Made by a program: the position numbers and the translations under genes. The notes below the pieces were generated by a model. That model made no database searches, was not told the origin of the DNA, and saw only the letters and a list, made by a program, of their open reading frames with translations. Positions 37,975 through 46,968 of a stretch of 64,000 nt of DNA are shown here, one piece after another. Positions within the stretch are counted from its first letter, which is position 1, and the number at the start of each line of letters is the position of its first letter. The DNA lies in the NCBI RefSeq assembly GCF_008123515.1, contig NZ_VSSR01000081.1, positions 1-64,000 of the forward strand, written 5' to 3'. Origin of the DNA: Bradyrhizobium cytisi (GTDB lineage Bacteria > Pseudomonadota > Alphaproteobacteria > Rhizobiales > Xanthobacteraceae).

Positions 37975-38828
37975 GCGATCCAGACCATCCGTCCAGCGAT
38001 GTTGACCGGAACGCGCCTGCTGGCCTCGCGATCGACGTCGTTCTTTTCGCTGTCGGCCTGATGATGCTGCTGCCGCTCGTCTTCCTGATCAGCAACGCGT
38101 TCAAGACGCCGCCGGAGCTGCTGGCCTGGCCGCCAACCATCATTCCGGACCGGCCGACGCTGGAGAACATCCTCGGCGTGCTGCACGAAACGCCACTGCT
38201 TCATTGGATCGGCAATACGCTCATCTTTGCAGGGATTTCGACGGCCAGCGTCGTCACCACCTCCGCCATTGCCGGCTACGTGCTCGGCAAGTTCGATCTG
38301 CCTTGGTTCCCTGCCGTCTTCGGCATCATCATCGCGACATCGGTCGTTCCCTTTGAAGTGTACATGATCCCGCTCTACCTGAACGTTCAGGCTGCAGGCA
38401 TGCTGAACACGCTGCCGGGACTCCTGGTCGGTTATCTCGTGATGAGCTTCGGCATCTTCCTGGTGCGGCAATATGTGACGACGTCGATTCCCGACGAGCT
38501 GCTGGAGGCCGCGCGGGTGGATGGGGCAGGCGAGGGATGGATCTTCCTGCGGATTGTGCTCCCGCTGATGCGGGGCCCACTGGGTGCTCTCGCTGTGCTG
38601 GCGTTCTTTCAGGCCTGGACTGCGTTTGCTTGGCCGCTCGTCGTGACGACCAACAAGGATACCTATACGCTCGAAGTTGGGCTGGCGCTGTTTCAGACCG
38701 GCTTCACGGTGGATATCGGTCATCTCAGTGCGGCCGCGGCGCTCGCTCTCGTTCCCAGCGCGCTATTCTTCTCGCTGATGCGCCGAAATTTCGTGCGTGG
38801 CGTGGCTGGAACGGGTCTGAAGGAATGA
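37971..38828 (+). CDS. CUT1 sugar ABC transporter permease, MalG type (amino-sugar cluster)
   Basis: 285-aa inner-membrane permease starting at GTG 37971 in the overlap with the first permease. EAA loop: EAARVDGAGEGWIFLRIVLP. The C-terminal RRNFVRGVAGTGLKE matches the KGVAxGAVKG-type end of the family. Forms the pore with its partner. No ATPase gene follows; the next gene is a GMC oxidoreductase. Confidence 0.92.
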   Translation: MSDPDHPSSDVDRNAPAGLAIDVVLFAVGLMMLLPLVFLISNAFKTPPELLAWPPTIIPDRPTLENILGVLHETPLLHWIGNTLIFAGISTASVVTTSAIAGYVLGKFDLPWFPAVFGIIIATSVVPFEVYMIPLYLNVQAAGMLNTLPGLLVGYLVMSFGIFLVRQYVTTSIPDELLEAARVDGAGEGWIFLRIVLPLMRGPLGALAVLAFFQAWTAFAWPLVVTTNKDTYTLEVGLALFQTGFTVDIGHLSAAAALALVPSALFFSLMRRNFVRGVAGTGLKE

Positions 38829-38868
38829 TCGCCACGTCCGATTGGGCCGTGATAGGAGCGCACAGGAC

Positions 38869-40437
38869 GTGATTGAACAGGAATACGATACGATCATCAT
38901 CGGCGGAGGTTCTGCTGGAGCGACGCTGGCTGCGCGCCTCAGCGAAGATCCCTCGCATCGTGTGCTGCTGCTCGAGGCGGGGCAGGATCTCCGCACCGCG
39001 ACCACACCGGAACACATTCGCATCCCGAACCCCATGCGCGCCATCGGCGACGACGACTTCCGCTGGCCGAAGCTGTTGGCGCGACGCACCGAGCGGCAGC
39101 AGCCGCTGTTGCTCTGGCGTGGCCGCGCCATGGGCGGCAGCTCGACGATCAATGGCCAGATCGCAATCCGAGCCGTTCCCGACGACATCGACCGCTGGGC
39201 GGCTGCAGGCTGCACTGGCTGGTCGTGGGACCACCTTCTGCCCTATTTTTGCAAGCTCGAAACGGACAGGAATTTCCCCGACGCACCCTATCACGGCGAT
39301 CGCGGTCCGATCCCGGTGTATCGCGCTCCGATCCCGGATTGGGGTAACGTCGACCGCGCACTGCGCGCGTCGGCGCTCGGCCTTGGCTATGGCTGGTGCG
39401 AGGATCACAACGCGCCAACCGGCACCGGCGTCTCGCCCTACGCCATCAACAGCGAGGGCGGCTTACGAATCTCCACCAATGACGGCTATCTGGAGCCGGC
39501 GCGTGATCGCGCCAATCTCGACATCGTCGGTTACGCGCTGGTCGACACCATTACCTTCGAAGGCAACCGGCTGCACGCCAACGGCGTCCAGGTTCGCGTA
39601 AACGATCGATCCTACGCGCCCCGCGCGACGCGTGACGTTATCCTCTGCGCCGGCGCCATCCATTCGCCGGCCATCCTGCAGCGCTCCGGCATTGGGCCCG
39701 CCGCCCTGTTGGAGAGGCTCGGCATCCCCATCCGCGCGGACTTGCCGGTGGGCGAGAATTTGCTGGACCATCCGATCGTGAACGCGCTGCTGCATTTGCG
39801 CGAAGGCAGCCAGGTCAGCACGCTGATGCACCGGCACACCAATTGCTGCCTGCGCTACTCGTCCGGCCTCGCAGGCGCCGGCGACAACGACATGATCATG
39901 ATCGCCGGCAATCTTGCGCGCTCGTCGCAATCGATGGCCGATGTCACGCTGGGACGGATCGCCGTTTCCGTCTATCAGGCTTTCAGCCAAGGTTACGTTC
40001 GCATCGTCACGACGGACCCCGAGGTCGATCCGGCGGTCGAGGAGCGCATGCTGTCCGACCCTCGCGATCTCCAACGCCTGCGCGACGGCGTCCGACGCCT
40101 GCGTGATATCTGCCTGCAGCCTGCGGTAACCGATATCGCTGGCCGCGTCGACTATGGCGCCAGCGGACGCTCCATGGACGAGCCGTTCAGCGACGCCGAG
40201 TTGGATGATTGGCTGTTCGCCGAGTGCAGCGACGCGCAGCACGCCAGCGGCACCTGCAGAATGGGCGCACCGGACGATGCACGTTCAGTCGTCGATCACG
40301 AATGCCGGGTGATCGGATGCACGGGATTGCGCGTGATCGATGCCTCGATCATGCCGGAAGTGCCGCGCGCCAACACTCATTTGACCACGGTCGCCATCGC
40401 TGAGCGCATGGCAGATCGGTTGAAGGGCGTAATATAA
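38869..40437 (+). CDS. GMC-family FAD oxidoreductase
   Basis: 522-aa glucose-methanol-choline type flavoenzyme, related to choline and sugar/alcohol dehydrogenases. N-terminal DTIIIGGGSAGATLAARLSE is the FAD fold, with VLLLEAG at beta2; GRAMGGSSTINGQIAIR is the GMC signature 1; GAIHSPAILQRSGIGP is signature 2; SGTCRMG and DASIMPEVPRANTHLT form the C-terminal active-site region with the catalytic His/Asn. GTG at 38869 is my start (AGGA upstream); an in-frame TTG at 38842 is possible. No signal peptide. It follows the transporter by 40 bases and probably oxidises the imported sugar or a derivative. Confidence 0.9.
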   Translation: MIEQEYDTIIIGGGSAGATLAARLSEDPSHRVLLLEAGQDLRTATTPEHIRIPNPMRAIGDDDFRWPKLLARRTERQQPLLLWRGRAMGGSSTINGQIAIRAVPDDIDRWAAAGCTGWSWDHLLPYFCKLETDRNFPDAPYHGDRGPIPVYRAPIPDWGNVDRALRASALGLGYGWCEDHNAPTGTGVSPYAINSEGGLRISTNDGYLEPARDRANLDIVGYALVDTITFEGNRLHANGVQVRVNDRSYAPRATRDVILCAGAIHSPAILQRSGIGPAALLERLGIPIRADLPVGENLLDHPIVNALLHLREGSQVSTLMHRHTNCCLRYSSGLAGAGDNDMIMIAGNLARSSQSMADVTLGRIAVSVYQAFSQGYVRIVTTDPEVDPAVEERMLSDPRDLQRLRDGVRRLRDICLQPAVTDIAGRVDYGASGRSMDEPFSDAELDDWLFAECSDAQHASGTCRMGAPDDARSVVDHECRVIGCTGLRVIDASIMPEVPRANTHLTTVAIAERMADRLKGVI

Positions 40438-40553
40438 GACGCACGTTGCGGCTCAATCAAACTTAATCCGCAGAAACAGTACAGCAATCTGAAAGCCACA
40501 CCGCGGCCATAGCTTTCCCGTTTCAGAGCAGTCAGGTGCTCTTGAGGTGTGGA

Positions 40554-43070
40554 ATGTCGTTTTTGCGGGCCTGGCTTGTCGCGGTGGTCGTGGGTGGCGT
40601 GTCGATTGCAGCCTCACTTCCGCTGGTGCTGTTGCCGCAGCCGGCCGCGGCGGCGCAGGCCACGGATACGATCGTGGTCGAAGGCAATCGCCGCGTCGAG
40701 GCCGAGACGGTTCGCTCCTACTTCAAGGCCGGCCCCAACGGGCAGTTCGACCAGGTGGCTCTCGACGACGGCCTCAAGGCGTTGATCGAGACCGGCCTGT
40801 TTCAGGATGTGAAGGTTGTCAGGGCCGGCGGCCATATCGTGGTGTCGGTGGTGGAAAACGCCGTGATCGGCCGCATTGCGTTCGAGGGCAACAAGAAGAT
40901 CAAGGACGAGCAGCTCTCGGCCGAAATCCAGTCCAAGCCGCGCGGGACTTTCTCGCGCGCGATGGTGCAGTCCGACACGCTGCGGATCGCCGAGATCTAT
41001 CGCCGTTCGGGCCGCTACGACGTCCGCGTCACGCCTGAAATCATCGAGCAGCCGAGCAACCGCGTCGATCTCGTCTTCACGGTCGAGGAGGGCGCCAAGA
41101 CCGGCGTCAAATCGATCGAGTTCATCGGCAACAGCGCGTTCTCGTCCTACCGCCTCAGGGACGTGATCAAGACGCACGAATCGAATCTGCTGAGCTTCCT
41201 CAGCAGCGGAGACATCTACGATCCGGACCGGGTCGAGGCCGACCGCGACCTGATCCGCCGCTTCTATCTCAAGAACGGCTTTGCGGACGCGCAGGTCGTG
41301 GCGGCGCTGACCGAATATGATCCGGACAAGAAGGGCTTCCTCGTCAGCTTCAAGATCGAGGAAGGTCAGCAATATCGCGTCGGCACGGTCGAGTTCCGCT
41401 CCAGCATCGCCAGTTTCGACGCGACCACGCTGCGCAACTTCTCGCGCGTCAATGTCGGCTCGCTCTACAATGTCGAATCGGTCGAGAAGTCTACCGAGGA
41501 GATCCAGATCGAGGCCTCGCGCCGCGGCTACGCGTTTGCCGTGGTGCGGCCGAGCGGCGACCGCAATTTCGAATCCCACACCGTCTCGGTGGTGTTCAAC
41601 ATCGACGAAGGGCCGCGCACCTATATCGAGCGCATCAGTCTGCGGGGCAATACCCGCACGCGCGACTACGTGATCCGTCGCGAGTTCGACCTCTCCGAGG
41701 GCGACGCCTACAACCGCGCCCTGGTCGACCGCGCCGAGCGCCGGTTGAAGAACCTTGACTATTTCAAGAGCGTCAAGATCACCACGGAGCCCGGCTCGTC
41801 CAGCGACCGTTTGATCCTGATCGTCGACATGGAGGAGAAGTCGACCGGCGACTTCTCGGTCTCGGGCGGCTACTCCACGACCGACGGCGCGCTTGCCGAA
41901 GTCTCGGTCTCCGAACGCAACCTGTTCGGCAAGGGGCTTTTCGGCAAGGCGTCGGTGACTTACGGCCAATATGCCCGCGGGGTATCGCTGTCCTTTGTCG
42001 AGCCTTATTTGCTCGACTACCGGATCGCGCTCGGATTCGACACCTACTGGCGTCAGCAATTGTCGAACAGCTATACGAGCTACGGGGTGACGACGCTGGG
42101 CTTCTCGCCGCGCCTGGGCTTCGCGTTGCGCGAGGACCTGTCGCTCCAGCTCCGCTACTCGCTCTATCAGCAGAGCATCACGCTCGCTAGCGCCTACAAC
42201 AATTGCAATAACAACGCAGCCAACACGTCGCTGGCCTTCAACCCGACGCCGGCCTACATCCAGAATGTCGTGGGCGGGGTTGATCCGACGAATTCCACGA
42301 GCTCGGGCCTCTACGGTTACGGTTGCTATGGCGATGGCGAAACCAGCCTGCCGGTCCGAAAAGAACTGGCGAGCGGCCCGACCTGGACCTCGGCGCTGGG
42401 CTACACGCTGACCTACAACACGCTCGACAACACCAAGAACCCGACCGACGGCGTGCTCGTCGACTTCAAGCAGGATTTTGCCGGCGTTGGTGGCGACGTC
42501 ACCTATCTGAAGACAGCGCTGGACACCAAGTATTACACGCCGCTGGTCTCCGAGATCGTCAGTGTGATCCATCTTCAGGGTGGCGTCCTCAGCAAGATCG
42601 GCGACAACGATCTGCGCATGCTGGATCACTTCCAGATGGGCCCGAACCTCGTGCGCGGCTTCGCCGCCAACGGCATCGGTCCGCGCGACATCACCTATGC
42701 CAGCTACGGCGCCACGGGCGATGCGCTGGGCGGCACCAAGTACTGGGGCGCGTCCATGGAGCTGCAGATGCCGTTCTGGTTCCTGCCCAAGGAGGTCGGC
42801 CTGAAGGGCGCGGTTTATGCCGATGCCGGCTCGCTCTGGGGTTATCAGGGACCGACCTCGTGGACGGCCACCGGCGAGGTCAATACCAAGGCCTGCCCGA
42901 CCTGTGGACTGCAATACGACGACAGCAGCGTGGTGCGCTCGTCAGTCGGCGTCGGCCTGATCTGGGCCTCGCCGTTCGGACCGCTGCGCTTCGACTACGC
43001 CGTGCCGCTCACCAAGGGCAAATACGACGTGGTGCAGGAGTTCAGGTTCGGCGGCGGAACGTCGTTCTAG
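40554..43070 (+). CDS. bamA: Outer-membrane assembly protein BamA (Omp85 family)
   Basis: 838-aa beta-barrel protein that inserts other barrels into the outer membrane. After a signal peptide (ending PAAAAQ) there are five POTRA domains, starting DTIVVEGNRRVEAETVRSYF and IGRIAFEGNKKIKDEQL, then a 16-strand barrel carrying the VRGF motif in LVRGFAANGIGPRD. The start ATG has GAGGTG five bases before it. Two Cys (in NNCNNN and GYGCYGDG) lie in one predicted surface-loop region and a CPTC pair lies in a later one, so disulfides are possible. It is not next to rseP, lpxD or fabZ, the usual bamA neighbours, so it may be a second copy. Its stop shares CTAG with the convergent hydrolase gene. Confidence 0.93.
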   Translation: MSFLRAWLVAVVVGGVSIAASLPLVLLPQPAAAAQATDTIVVEGNRRVEAETVRSYFKAGPNGQFDQVALDDGLKALIETGLFQDVKVVRAGGHIVVSVVENAVIGRIAFEGNKKIKDEQLSAEIQSKPRGTFSRAMVQSDTLRIAEIYRRSGRYDVRVTPEIIEQPSNRVDLVFTVEEGAKTGVKSIEFIGNSAFSSYRLRDVIKTHESNLLSFLSSGDIYDPDRVEADRDLIRRFYLKNGFADAQVVAALTEYDPDKKGFLVSFKIEEGQQYRVGTVEFRSSIASFDATTLRNFSRVNVGSLYNVESVEKSTEEIQIEASRRGYAFAVVRPSGDRNFESHTVSVVFNIDEGPRTYIERISLRGNTRTRDYVIRREFDLSEGDAYNRALVDRAERRLKNLDYFKSVKITTEPGSSSDRLILIVDMEEKSTGDFSVSGGYSTTDGALAEVSVSERNLFGKGLFGKASVTYGQYARGVSLSFVEPYLLDYRIALGFDTYWRQQLSNSYTSYGVTTLGFSPRLGFALREDLSLQLRYSLYQQSITLASAYNNCNNNAANTSLAFNPTPAYIQNVVGGVDPTNSTSSGLYGYGCYGDGETSLPVRKELASGPTWTSALGYTLTYNTLDNTKNPTDGVLVDFKQDFAGVGGDVTYLKTALDTKYYTPLVSEIVSVIHLQGGVLSKIGDNDLRMLDHFQMGPNLVRGFAANGIGPRDITYASYGATGDALGGTKYWGASMELQMPFWFLPKEVGLKGAVYADAGSLWGYQGPTSWTATGEVNTKACPTCGLQYDDSSVVRSSVGVGLIWASPFGPLRFDYAVPLTKGKYDVVQEFRFGGGTSF

Positions 43071-44308
43071 CCGGCCAAAATCCGCCGGCATGCATCAACA
43101 AACACCTGCGCGCCGGTGACGACGTCGGTGTCGGCGGTGTTCTCGGTCCAGTGGTGGCTGATGCCGCCGATCGAGGGCACGAACAGCATGCCTGCGGGCA
43201 TGATGGCCGCGAGCATCTGGGCGTCGTGGCCGGCGCCGCTCGGCATGCGCACCGATCGTCCGTCCGCCACGGCCTTGCTCGCCGCCTCGATCGCATCCTG
43301 GAAGCGGGAGTCCATCATGGCGGGTGCGCCCACGCGAATCCGCTCCACGTTCACGGTGCAGGGGCCTTTGGCATTGGCCTCGTCCGCCGTCGTTCGCAGC
43401 AGTTCTTCCAGCCGCGCGATCACGGCCGGGTTGTCATCGCGGATCTGAAACAGCATTTCGGCACCGCCGGGAATGATGCTCGGCGCGCCCGGATCGAGCG
43501 TGATGCGGCCGGTAGTCCAGACCGTACGCGGTCCGCACGCAGCCGGGAAACGCTGGTCGACCGCCACGCAGAATTTAGCCAGCGCGAGGCCGGCATCCTT
43601 GCGCACGGCCATGCGCGTGGTGCCGGCGTGGTTCTGCTCACCCGCAAAATTGATGCGGTACTGCCAGATGCCGACGATGGAGGTCACGACGCCGATCGCG
43701 AGCTTGCCGCTCTCGAGCGTGTCGCCCTGTTCGATATGCGCCTCAAGATAGCCGACGTGCCGTCCTGGCTCGGCGGCGATGCGCGCGCGTCCGGTAAGCC
43801 CCATGTCGGTCAGCGCGTCGCGCATGGTGCGGCCATTGGTGCGGTCGCGTGCGGCGTCGATCTCCGCCTCGGTCACCTGCCCGACATAGGAACGCGAGCC
43901 GAGGAAGCTGCCGAAATGACCTTCCTCGTCGCACCACGCAGCGACTTCGACCGCGCCTTTCACGGAGGGATCCGTATTGAGCACGCGCGCCGCCTCGAGC
44001 GCATAGACGACGCCGAGCGGGCCATCCAGCCAGCCGGCATAGTTCTGGCTTTCCAGATGCGAGCCCGCCAGCAGCTTCGGTCCAGCCTTCGCGCTGGTGC
44101 CGAGGATATTGCCGATGCCGTCGATCGCACCAGTGAGGCCGGCTTCGGGCAGCTTCTGCACCAGCCAGTCCAGCGATTGCTTGTGCGGCTCGGAGAAGGT
44201 CGGCTTGTGCACGCCGGTCTTGTAGGCGCCCAGGCTACGCAGCGCATTGAGATCGGCGAGGACGCGCTCGCCATTGGCGCGTGGCTTGGTGTCAGGCATG
44301 TTCGGCAA
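43067..44308 (-). CDS. M20-family Zn-dependent amidohydrolase (allantoate/N-carbamoyl amino acid hydrolase type)
   Basis: 413-aa dinuclear metal hydrolase of the HyuC/AllC/AmaB group, which split carbamoyl, ureido or formyl-type C-N bonds in the cytoplasm. Metal-site segments: GSHLES (res 82-87), DGPLG (95-99), EEGHFG (128-133), EAHIEQG, and a late SGAGHDAQ. The family has H-x-D at the first motif; here it is H-x-E (His84, Glu86). It is the last gene of the minus-strand run hutF-hutC-binding protein-permease-ATPase-hydrolase and overlaps the ATPase gene by 17 bases. No hutG is present, so a role in hydrolysing N-formylglutamate is a reasonable but untested idea. Confidence 0.88.
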   Translation of the reverse strand: MPNMPDTKPRANGERVLADLNALRSLGAYKTGVHKPTFSEPHKQSLDWLVQKLPEAGLTGAIDGIGNILGTSAKAGPKLLAGSHLESQNYAGWLDGPLGVVYALEAARVLNTDPSVKGAVEVAAWCDEEGHFGSFLGSRSYVGQVTEAEIDAARDRTNGRTMRDALTDMGLTGRARIAAEPGRHVGYLEAHIEQGDTLESGKLAIGVVTSIVGIWQYRINFAGEQNHAGTTRMAVRKDAGLALAKFCVAVDQRFPAACGPRTVWTTGRITLDPGAPSIIPGGAEMLFQIRDDNPAVIARLEELLRTTADEANAKGPCTVNVERIRVGAPAMMDSRFQDAIEAASKAVADGRSVRMPSGAGHDAQMLAAIMPAGMLFVPSIGGISHHWTENTADTDVVTGAQVFVDACRRILAG

Positions 44309-45077
44309 CCTTCAGCGCCTCGGTGCGGATCTCCTCGACCAGACGTTCCTTGAGCTGGACGAATTCCGGCGTGGTCTTGATCTTGTAGGAGCGTGGATGC
44401 GGCAGGTCCACATTGATCTCGGCCTTGATCCGGCCGGGACGCGCACTCATGACGATGACGCGGCTGCCGAGGAAGATCGCCTCCTCGATGTCGTGGGTGA
44501 CGAACAGCACCGTCTTCTGGTCGCGCTCCCAGATGCCCAGCAGCATTTCCTGCATCAGGGCGCGGGTCTGGTTGTCCAGTGCGCCGAAGGGCTCGTCGAG
44601 CAGCAGAATTTTTGGGTCGTTGGCAAGTGCGCGTGCGATCGCTGTGCGCTGCTGCATGCCGCCCGAAAGCTGCTTCGGCCAATGGTTCTCGAAGCCGGAC
44701 AGTCCGACCTGGCGGATGAAGGCGTCGGCGATCTTGTTGCGCTCCGCCTCGGACACGCCACGCTCGCGCAGGCCGAAGGCGATGTTCGCGCGCACGGTGA
44801 GCCAGGGAAACAGCGTGTAGGACTGGAACACCATGCCGCGATCGGCGCCGGGGCCGGTGACCTCGCGCCCGTCGAGCGTGACGCGCCCGCTGGTCGGACG
44901 GTCGAGGCCGGCGACGATGCGAAGCAGCGTGGACTTGCCGCAGCCCGAGGGACCGAGGATCGTGACGAAGTCGTTGTTGCCGATGATGAGGTCGGTCGGC
45001 TCCAGCGCTCTGGTCGGCGCGTTGCCGTGGCGTGCCGGGAAGATTCGCGAGACCTGCTCGATCTTCAGCGTGGTCAT
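44292..45077 (-). CDS. ABC transporter ATP-binding protein, nitrate/sulfonate/taurine type
   Basis: 261-aa SsuB/TauB-type ATPase. Walker A GPSGCGKS, Q-loop VFQSYTLFPWLTV, signature LSGGMQQR, Walker B LLLDEPFGALD and switch HDIEEA are all intact. ATG at 45077 is chosen over 45089 because GGAGGC lies directly upstream; the permease stop overlaps it (ATGA). The partner permease and binding protein are of the same NMT1/TauABC class. The ligand is probably related to the hut pathway (histidine, urocanate or a ureido compound), judged from context only. Confidence 0.93.
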   Translation of the reverse strand: MTTLKIEQVSRIFPARHGNAPTRALEPTDLIIGNNDFVTILGPSGCGKSTLLRIVAGLDRPTSGRVTLDGREVTGPGADRGMVFQSYTLFPWLTVRANIAFGLRERGVSEAERNKIADAFIRQVGLSGFENHWPKQLSGGMQQRTAIARALANDPKILLLDEPFGALDNQTRALMQEMLLGIWERDQKTVLFVTHDIEEAIFLGSRVIVMSARPGRIKAEINVDLPHPRSYKIKTTPEFVQLKERLVEEIRTEALKVAEHA

Positions 45078-45847
45078 GCGAGCCTCCATGGAAACAGCCA
45101 GGCGTTGAACGCCTTGAACATGAAGTCCGAGAGGAGGCCGATCAGCCCGATCACGATGATGCCGAAGATGATCTGGCCGGTATTGAGAAGCGCCTGGCTG
45201 TCGGTGATCATGTGGCCAATGCCGGAGGACGAGCCGATCAGCTCGGCGACGATGACGTAGGTCCAGGCCCAGCCCAGCACCAGCCGCAGGATTTCCGCAA
45301 TCTCAGGGGCGGAGGAGGGCAGCAGCACGCGGCGGATCATGCCGCGGTCGCTGGCGCCGAGCGTGTAGGCGGCTTCCACCAGATCGCGCCGCGTCGCGCC
45401 GACGGTGACTGCAATCATCAGGATGATTTGGAACACCGAGCCGATGAAGATGACCAGCAGCTTCTGCAACTCGCCGATCCCGGCCCACAGGATGAGGAGC
45501 GGGATGAAAGCGGAGGCAGGCAGATAGCGCGCAAAGGAGACGAATGGTTCTAGGAAGGCTTCGACCGGCTTGTAGGCGCCCATGAGCACCCCGAGCGGCA
45601 CCGCGATAATCGCGGCCAGCGCAAAGCCGCCGACAACGCGCCAGATCGTCATGCCGATGTCGTAAAGGAAGCCTTGCTTGGCCAGGAGGTCATAACCTTC
45701 CTGCACCATGGTCAGCGGATTGGCGAGGAAGGTCTTCGATACATGGCCGCCGAAGGTCGCCCAGGACCAGAGGGCGACGAACAGCACGAAGAACGCGAGG
45801 CCGTAGGCCACGCGCTGCTTCGATGTCACGGAATCCAGGGGACGCAT
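45074..45847 (-). CDS. ABC transporter permease, nitrate/sulfonate/taurine type
   Basis: 257-aa inner-membrane permease of the SsuC/TauC family with about six helices. EAA loop: EAAYTLGASDRGMIRRVLLP, and the end region GSSSGIGHMITDSQALLNTG is characteristic. ATG at 45847 is preferred over a TTG one codon earlier. It follows the binding-protein gene by 70 bases and overlaps the ATPase gene by 4. Confidence 0.93.
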   Translation of the reverse strand: MRPLDSVTSKQRVAYGLAFFVLFVALWSWATFGGHVSKTFLANPLTMVQEGYDLLAKQGFLYDIGMTIWRVVGGFALAAIIAVPLGVLMGAYKPVEAFLEPFVSFARYLPASAFIPLLILWAGIGELQKLLVIFIGSVFQIILMIAVTVGATRRDLVEAAYTLGASDRGMIRRVLLPSSAPEIAEILRLVLGWAWTYVIVAELIGSSSGIGHMITDSQALLNTGQIIFGIIVIGLIGLLSDFMFKAFNAWLFPWRLA

Positions 45848-45917
45848 CAACTATCTATCCGAATGGTCGATCAGGCTCCGGTCCCGCCTCGCGGCGGGAC
45901 CGGCAGCTCGTTGAAGC

Positions 45918-46862
45918 TTACTTGATGAAGCTCGCGTCGTAGAGGTCTTCGACCTTCGGTGCGGCCTTGATGATGCCGATCTCGAGCAGAAGCTCGGCGG
46001 CATCCTTGTTGAAGGCGAGGAAGTCGCCCGCGAAGAACTTCTGGTTCGCGGCCTTGTCCTGCCAACGCAGGTACTTTGCCGAGTTGCCGAACGCCTCGCC
46101 GGTCTGCTTCACGTCGGCGCCCATGATCTCATAGGCCTTGGCCTGGTCCTTGGCGATCATCTCGAGCGATTCGAAATAACTGTCGGCCAGCGCCTGCGCT
46201 GCCTTCGGGTTCTCGGTAAGGAATTTCGGCGTGCAGCCGAACGTGTCCATCACGATCGGGTAGTCCAGCGTGGTCGCGATGATCTTGCCCTTGTCGGGTG
46301 CGGCGCGCACGGTCGACAGATACGGCTCGTAGGTCATCGCGGCGTCGTTCTGGCCGGAGACGAAGGCCTGCGCGGCCGCGGCCGGCTCGAGGTTCACGAC
46401 GGTGACGTCCTTCACCGTGAGGCCGTTCTTCTTCAGCATCCAGGCCAGCGCGAAATAGGGCGAGGTGCCGGGCGCTGAAGCCGCAACCGTCTTGCCCTTC
46501 AGCTCCTTGATCGACGTGACGTCGTTGCGCACGGCCATGCCGTCGGCGCCAAAGCTCTTGTCGAGCTGGAAGATCTGCTTGGTCGCGACGCCGTTGGCGT
46601 TCCAGGAGATCCAGGTCTCGACCGTGGTCGCCGCGCACTGCACGTCGCCGGAGGCAATCGCGAGGTGGCGGTCCTTCTGCGGGATCTTCTTGATGGTGAC
46701 GTCGAGGCCGTTCTTCTTGAAGATGCCGGCTTCCTTCGCCAGCGTCAGCGGCGCGAAGCCGGTCCATCCGGAGATGCCGACACCGACCTTGACGTCGTCG
46801 GCGAGCACGGGAGTGGCGGCCGTAAGCGCAATGATTGTCGCAAATACTTTCGAACTACGCAT
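45918..46862 (-). CDS. ABC transporter substrate-binding protein, NMT1/SsuA/TauA type
   Basis: 314-aa periplasmic binding protein with a signal peptide (res 1-21, ending PVLAD). Mature start VKVGVGISGWTGFAPLTLAKE is the family pattern for the SsuA/TauA/ThiY class, with AASAPGTSPYFALAWML in the ligand region. ATG at 46862 is chosen; the longer in-frame extension is not signal-like. It lies 106 bases after hutC in the same direction, so it is likely part of the HutC-controlled operon. This is not the HisJ or HutX type of histidine-binding protein. Confidence 0.9.
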   Translation of the reverse strand: MRSSKVFATIIALTAATPVLADDVKVGVGISGWTGFAPLTLAKEAGIFKKNGLDVTIKKIPQKDRHLAIASGDVQCAATTVETWISWNANGVATKQIFQLDKSFGADGMAVRNDVTSIKELKGKTVAASAPGTSPYFALAWMLKKNGLTVKDVTVVNLEPAAAAQAFVSGQNDAAMTYEPYLSTVRAAPDKGKIIATTLDYPIVMDTFGCTPKFLTENPKAAQALADSYFESLEMIAKDQAKAYEIMGADVKQTGEAFGNSAKYLRWQDKAANQKFFAGDFLAFNKDAAELLLEIGIIKAAPKVEDLYDASFIK

Positions 46863-46968
46863 GATTGTCGTCCTCTTGCCGATCGATGGATTGACGTCCT
46901 GTTGATCTCTGTCGGTCTGTGGGGACCGTTGCCCGAAGCGTTGCACGATTTGTGCCGACATCGTTCTC

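Noticed and set aside
40614..42914. 766-codon open frame on the minus strand
   Set aside because: It is the antisense of bamA, with Arg/Ala/Asp-rich composition and no family similarity; the plus-strand BamA is unmistakable.
40554..43070. TamA or other two-partner Omp85 instead of BamA
   Set aside because: Five POTRA domains, barrel size and the VRGF motif match BamA; TamA has three POTRA domains.
42323..44353. 676-codon plus-strand open frame spanning the end of bamA and the M20 gene
   Set aside because: Frame-shadow of two real genes; GC-rich codon structure keeps the wrong frame open.
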